Positions 59,527 to 64,000 of a DNA stretch of 64,000 nucleotides are shown here, in pieces. Below the pieces are notes generated by a model that saw only the letters and a list, made by a program, of their open reading frames with translations, was not told the DNA's origin and did not search any database. Location: NCBI GenBank assembly GCA_016283615.1, contig JAEENG010000032.1:1-64000 (forward strand). The letters run 5' to 3'. The translations under genes were made by a program, and so were the position numbers. This DNA is from Treponema sp. (lineage in GTDB: Bacteria; Spirochaetota; Spirochaetia; Treponematales; Treponemataceae). How positions within the stretch are numbered: the stretch's first letter is position 1; every line of letters begins with the position of its first letter.

Positions 59527-60666
59527 ATGATTGAAAAGATTTTTGATATTGAACACGAATCAACTGACGGAAAAAGCCGCCGCGGAATTCTTCATCTGCC
59601 GCACGGAGATGTAAAAACTCCTGTCTTTATGCCTGTCGGAACCAATGCGACCGTAAAGGCTTTGACAAAGGACGACCTTGAAGAAATCGGTTTTGAAATT
59701 ATTCTTGCAAATACCTATCACCTTTATTTAAGGCCCGGAAGCGATATTATTGAACAGGCAGGCGGACTGCACGGCTTTTCCATGTGGAAAAAAAACTTTT
59801 TGACTGACTCGGGCGGCTTTCAGGTATGGTCACTTTCAAAACTCCGTAAAATTACCGAAGAAGGCGCCTATTTTGCTTCAAACATTGACGGAAGCCGCCA
59901 CATGTTTACCCCGGAAAAAGTTGTAGACGTTCAGGCACAGTTTAATTCGGACGTTCAGATGCAGCTGGACGTGTGCACCGGTTTTGGAATTGAAAAAAAA
60001 GAAGCCCTCAAGGCTCTGGAAATTACAGAAAACTGGGCAAAACGTGCCAAATCAGAATGGCTCATTCAGAAGGACAGAGGCTATAAAGGAATTCTTCTTC
60101 CGATTGTTCAGGGAAACTTTTTTGAAGACTTACGAAAGCGCAGTGCAGAGTTTGTAAGTGAACTTGATCTTCCTGCAATTGCAATCGGCGGGCTTAGTGT
60201 AGGGGAGCCTGCAGAAGAATTTGCTTCAATGCTTGAATACACTGTCGAACACCTTCCTAAAGAAAAATGCAAATACGTTATGGGAATCGGAACTCCTGAT
60301 TATATTCTCGAGGCTGTACACGCCGGAATCGATATGTTTGACTGCGTGCTTCCGACACGCAATGCCCGCAATGGAAGCTATTTTACTCACGACGGCAACC
60401 TTTCGATAAAACAGGAACGCTTTGCAAAAGATTTTAGTCCGGTTGACCGAGAATGTAACTGTAAGGTTTGCAGAACTTACAGCCGCGCTTACCTCCGTCA
60501 TCTTTTTAAGAGTCAGGAAATATTGAGCAGTACGCTTGCAAGTTATCACAATCTTTACTTTCTGCATAATATGATGGCAGAAATCCGTAACGCAATCGAC
60601 GAAAACAGGTTTGAAGAATATAGGACAAACTTTTTAACGCGATACCGGGGAGGTAACATAGTATGA
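59527..60666 (+). CDS. tgt: Queuine tRNA-ribosyltransferase
   Basis: NTYHLYLRPG; LTDSGGFQVWSL; DCVLPTRNARNG; zinc motif CNCKVC. Confidence 0.96.
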   Translation: MIEKIFDIEHESTDGKSRRGILHLPHGDVKTPVFMPVGTNATVKALTKDDLEEIGFEIILANTYHLYLRPGSDIIEQAGGLHGFSMWKKNFLTDSGGFQVWSLSKLRKITEEGAYFASNIDGSRHMFTPEKVVDVQAQFNSDVQMQLDVCTGFGIEKKEALKALEITENWAKRAKSEWLIQKDRGYKGILLPIVQGNFFEDLRKRSAEFVSELDLPAIAIGGLSVGEPAEEFASMLEYTVEHLPKEKCKYVMGIGTPDYILEAVHAGIDMFDCVLPTRNARNGSYFTHDGNLSIKQERFAKDFSPVDRECNCKVCRTYSRAYLRHLFKSQEILSSTLASYHNLYFLHNMMAEIRNAIDENRFEEYRTNFLTRYRGGNIV

Positions 60667-62294
60667 AAAAGCTGATTGTTTTTTGTGCAGTTTTATCCTT
60701 CTTTTTATTGAATTCATATTCTCAGGACGCTGATACTGCTTCTTCTGAGCCGGTGATTGAAAAATCTGCGTGTGCCGCTACATCTTCCGAGCATACTAAT
60801 TTTTTTGACAGTGATGAACTTCATAAACCGGGTGTAAGCGATGTTCCAGATGCTAAAAGACCTAAAGAGCAGGACAAGGACAAAATCGCAGAACTCGATG
60901 CAAACGATAAAGACGGCCGCAAAGAAAACAGCGAAACCCTCAAATACGGAATGGAAGATGACATTTATGAAGTAATCGATAAACTCGTAAAAGACGAAGA
61001 CGTACGCTTTGTTGACGATGTTTACGATTTGTTTCAGGAAACAAAAAATCCTTCTGTCCGCGAAAAAATCCTCGAATACTTTACTAAACTCGAGGACCCG
61101 TGTCTTGAAGACTATGCGGTTATGGTTTTAAACGACCCTTACGAAGAAAAGAATTCAACTGTAAATGCAGTATTCAGATATGTTCAGGCGGTTAAGACAA
61201 AACAGGCAATTCCTGCCGTACTTACTTTAATCGAAAACGAAGAAGAAGATTATTTTAACGGCGCCCTTACCACAATCGGCGAAATCGGCGGTCCAAAAGA
61301 AGCTCTTTATCTGAGCGAATATATTGACCGTGAAGATTTGTCTGTCGGACAAAAACAGCAGCTTGTAAAAGTGCTCGGTAAAATCAAGGCACTCGAAACT
61401 TACGACAAACTTGTTGAACTTGCAGAAGACGAAGACGAAAATACCTTTATCCGTATGTACAGTGCCGAATCTATCGGTGCGATGGAAAAGAAAGAGGCGG
61501 TTCCTGTTCTGGTTAAACTCTACGAAGACCAGGATCCGAAACTCCGCGCCTATGTAATCAAGGGACTTGCTCACTTTAAGGATGATGAAGAGGCAAAAAA
61601 TCTTGTAATTCAGGCGGTGCGCGATACCCACGTTTCTGTCCGCCTTGAAGCAATTGAAGCGTGCAGGGCAAACGGTTATAAGGAAGCCGTTCCTTACATG
61701 ATTTACCGCCTCCAGAAAGACAAGGAAGACTCTGTTAAAAAGAAGTGTTTTCCTGCAATTGCCGAATTAAACACGGATGAAGGAAACGAATACCTGGTCA
61801 GACAGATTACGGACAAAAAAGTTGCCGACACTCCAAAGAGCCGTGCCGCTTCAGCCCTGCTTGAATTCAACAATGTGGGTACAGATGAAATTATTGCCCT
61901 TGCACGGGAAACCCTTAAGGACGACCGCAGAAAGGCACTTCGCTATGCCCTTGGAAAAGAGTTTGCAAAATACAAGCGTGATGAATTTGCCACGGTCTGC
62001 CGTGAGTATATTCAATCCAAAGATACATCTACCCAGGGAACAGGTCTTGATATTTATTCAAAAGGCCGTTACCCGGATGTAACGCAGGATGTTCGTGATC
62101 TTGTTATCAGTGCGGCAAAGGATACAGGCAAAAAAAATGCTAACGCCAAAAAGGCAGAACGCATCCTCGGAAGCGACGATAACGCTGTAAAAGAAGCAGA
62201 AAAAATCCGCGAAGAAGAAGAGGCTAAAAAAGAAGCAAAGAAGAACGCTTTAAAAAAGCCTGCTGCAAAACAAGACAGCTCAAACGCAAAATAA
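60663..62294 (+). CDS. Secreted HEAT-repeat protein with Lys/Ala-rich tail
   Basis: Signal peptide MKKLIVFCAVLSFFLLNSYS; helical repeats (AIPAVLTLIENEEEDYFNGALTTIGEIG; PVLVKLYEDQDPKLRAYVIKGLAHF). Confidence 0.75.
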   Translation: MKKLIVFCAVLSFFLLNSYSQDADTASSEPVIEKSACAATSSEHTNFFDSDELHKPGVSDVPDAKRPKEQDKDKIAELDANDKDGRKENSETLKYGMEDDIYEVIDKLVKDEDVRFVDDVYDLFQETKNPSVREKILEYFTKLEDPCLEDYAVMVLNDPYEEKNSTVNAVFRYVQAVKTKQAIPAVLTLIENEEEDYFNGALTTIGEIGGPKEALYLSEYIDREDLSVGQKQQLVKVLGKIKALETYDKLVELAEDEDENTFIRMYSAESIGAMEKKEAVPVLVKLYEDQDPKLRAYVIKGLAHFKDDEEAKNLVIQAVRDTHVSVRLEAIEACRANGYKEAVPYMIYRLQKDKEDSVKKKCFPAIAELNTDEGNEYLVRQITDKKVADTPKSRAASALLEFNNVGTDEIIALARETLKDDRRKALRYALGKEFAKYKRDEFATVCREYIQSKDTSTQGTGLDIYSKGRYPDVTQDVRDLVISAAKDTGKKNANAKKAERILGSDDNAVKEAEKIREEEEAKKEAKKNALKKPAAKQDSSNAK

Positions 62295-62302
62295 TCCGCT
62301 GA

Positions 62303-64000
62303 TTATTCGTACATTCCGTTGAGTGTGCGGTAAAGCATATTTACCTTTGCCTTCTGTGCCTTTGAAAGCAGGGTGTTTGTTTCGTCAATTAATGTTTCCA
62401 GGCTCGAAAGGCTTTCGTTGAGCGCCGTCGTAAAGCCACGGCTTACCTTAAACCAGTAAGTTGTTTTTCCGTCTGTAAAGAGTGTGATAAAACCAAATTC
62501 GCGTGTACGGCTTTTTGCAATTGTTGCGCGAAGAACGTACTGCAGACTGTCTATCAGAGTTTTGTTTTCTTCTTCGCTTCCAATCTTAACGTTCATGCCG
62601 CGCGGCCAGTCCTTTTCTCCCACAGGAGTTATATTGAGGTTCTGGACAACCTTCATGATAAGTTCAATTTTTTCGCCTTCAAGAAGTGTGCCGCCCTTAA
62701 GAATCAGTTTTCCCCGCAAAGCGGCTGCCACTGCAAGCTTGTTTGTATCCTTTTCGCGTTTGAGCGCTTCAGCGAATCTGTCCACCGGAAGAACTGCAAT
62801 CTTTTTGCCTTTGACCTTGATAATGTCAAATAATTCTCCGCCCAGTGAGAGCACGTTTTCGTCTTTTGATTTTTCGAGTTTTCCGCCAAATCGTCTGTCA
62901 TCGCGGCCGACCTTACTCTTAAGGTTTTTGAATGTGCTGCCTTTGTATTCAAGATTACCGGTAAGGCTTTTTCCTCCTTCACCGCGTGCCCTGATAAGTT
63001 CTTTTTCGAGGGCCGGATCGATTTTATTCAAAAGGGCTTTTGTCAACGGGCTTACGCTCATTGCGAACATTCTGCTGGTACGTACGATTTCGCCTGCCAC
63101 GATAAAAAGCGGGGCAGTACGGAACATTCCGCTTCCCGGATGAATTGAAATATGTTCCTGGGTAAGGCTTCTGTAATTTTCCTTACCGTCTCTGATACAC
63201 ACAAATTGAATCATTCCCGCTGCGATACAACAAAGGTAATTGTCCATGTTGCCGCCGCCTGTGATTGGAATTCCAAGGCCGTTGATTTCTTCTTCGAGCT
63301 GTTTTTTGATACTGCTGATTTCTATCATTACCTTTTCGTCAAGGAAGTTGTTCTGACAGAAACGGCTCTGGTTTTCCATCGACTGATAGCGTCTGAAAAG
63401 TTTTACATAAGAAACAAAGTCGCCCTGCATATCACGGAAGGCGTGATGGGCGGCACGTGCGTCCATTTCCTGTCCCGGAGGAAGAACAAAAGGAGACTGG
63501 GTGCTTAAAAAGGCAGTCGCAATTACAACTTCTTCCAGAACGTCCGGGTAGTGCAGGATGCTTTCTACGAGAATACGGCTTACCCGCGGCTCCAGCGGGA
63601 ATTCAACCATGAGCTTTCCGATTGGAGAAAGTGTTCTGTCAGGATTGAGCGCCTTGAGCATCTGGAGGGTTTCTATTGCGCCTACAATATTATTGTGTTC
63701 AGGTTTTGAAATAAAATCGAATCCTTCAAAGTCTGTAATTCCGAGCTCGGCCATGCGCAAAAGTACTTCGCTCAAGTCCGTGCGGAAGATTTCTTCTGTC
63801 GTGTATTCGGCGCGCATGTTAAAGTCTGAGCGGCTGTAGAGACGGTAACAGGTTCCAGGGCAGGTTCGTCCTGCGCGTCCGCGGCGCTGGTTGCAGCTTG
63901 CGCGGCTGACCGGGCTTTCTATCAGGCTCGATGTAAAGGTTTTTGGATTGTAAAAATTCAACTTGGCAAGACCTGAGTCGATGACGGTTGTTATTCCGTT
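62303..64000 (-). CDS. ATP-dependent RNA helicase HrpA-like, C-terminal part (continues past window)
   Basis: NGITTVIDSGLAKLNFYNPKTFTSSLIESPVSRASCNQRRGRAGRTCPGTCYRLYS; frame open to 64000. Confidence 0.9.
   Translation of the reverse strand, partial: NGITTVIDSGLAKLNFYNPKTFTSSLIESPVSRASCNQRRGRAGRTCPGTCYRLYSRSDFNMRAEYTTEEIFRTDLSEVLLRMAELGITDFEGFDFISKPEHNNIVGAIETLQMLKALNPDRTLSPIGKLMVEFPLEPRVSRILVESILHYPDVLEEVVIATAFLSTQSPFVLPPGQEMDARAAHHAFRDMQGDFVSYVKLFRRYQSMENQSRFCQNNFLDEKVMIEISSIKKQLEEEINGLGIPITGGGNMDNYLCCIAAGMIQFVCIRDGKENYRSLTQEHISIHPGSGMFRTAPLFIVAGEIVRTSRMFAMSVSPLTKALLNKIDPALEKELIRARGEGGKSLTGNLEYKGSTFKNLKSKVGRDDRRFGGKLEKSKDENVLSLGGELFDIIKVKGKKIAVLPVDRFAEALKREKDTNKLAVAAALRGKLILKGGTLLEGEKIELIMKVVQNLNITPVGEKDWPRGMNVKIGSEEENKTLIDSLQYVLRATIAKSRTREFGFITLFTDGKTTYWFKVSRGFTTALNESLSSLETLIDETNTLLSKAQKAKVNMLYRTLNGMYE

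Noticed and set aside
1-64000. CRISPR array, prophage, restriction-modification or toxin-antitoxin system, and secondary-metabolite cluster
   Set aside because: Scanned for repeat-spacer patterns, phage structural genes and canonical defence or toxin pairs; none seen apart from the two Rpn-family genes.

Overview
This window is a contiguous, densely coding chromosomal segment from a Treponema-like spirochete. The assignment rests on BpuR-type PUR protein, TamB-BamA-Skp-MutS-ComF order, BspA/InlB-repeat surface protein and LptF/LptG-Tgt order; it was not tested by any search. Most of it is housekeeping: a TamB/BamA/Skp/mutS block; cheW, nadK, recN; two phosphosugar mutases; a rimP-nusA-infB-rbfA-truB::ribF-rpsO-pnp operon; dut, lptF, lptG, tgt. 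The clearest accessory region is about 51.9-56.5 kb. It holds a BspA-like repeat lipoprotein, a probable C-terminal gene remnant with its own terminator, short direct repeats and an Rpn/PD-(D/E)XK family gene. A second Rpn-family gene runs off the left edge on the minus strand; the ORF track missed it, and it shares a conserved upstream element with the internal copy. I saw no CRISPR array, rRNA, obvious tRNA or prophage. I did not find a clear-cut new multi-gene system. The most interesting points are: the shared promoter element of the Rpn paralogs; a TruB-RibF fusion that appears to lack the riboflavin-kinase domain; a promoter plus terminator-like hairpin ahead of rimP-nusA; a thymidylate kinase P-loop lacking the usual lysine; a DegT-like protein lacking the PLP lysine; a GC-rich repeat inserted in an RluA-type synthase; two degenerate LytM proteins; and a FIST-MCP pair. 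All family calls come from reading motifs by eye, without database searches.
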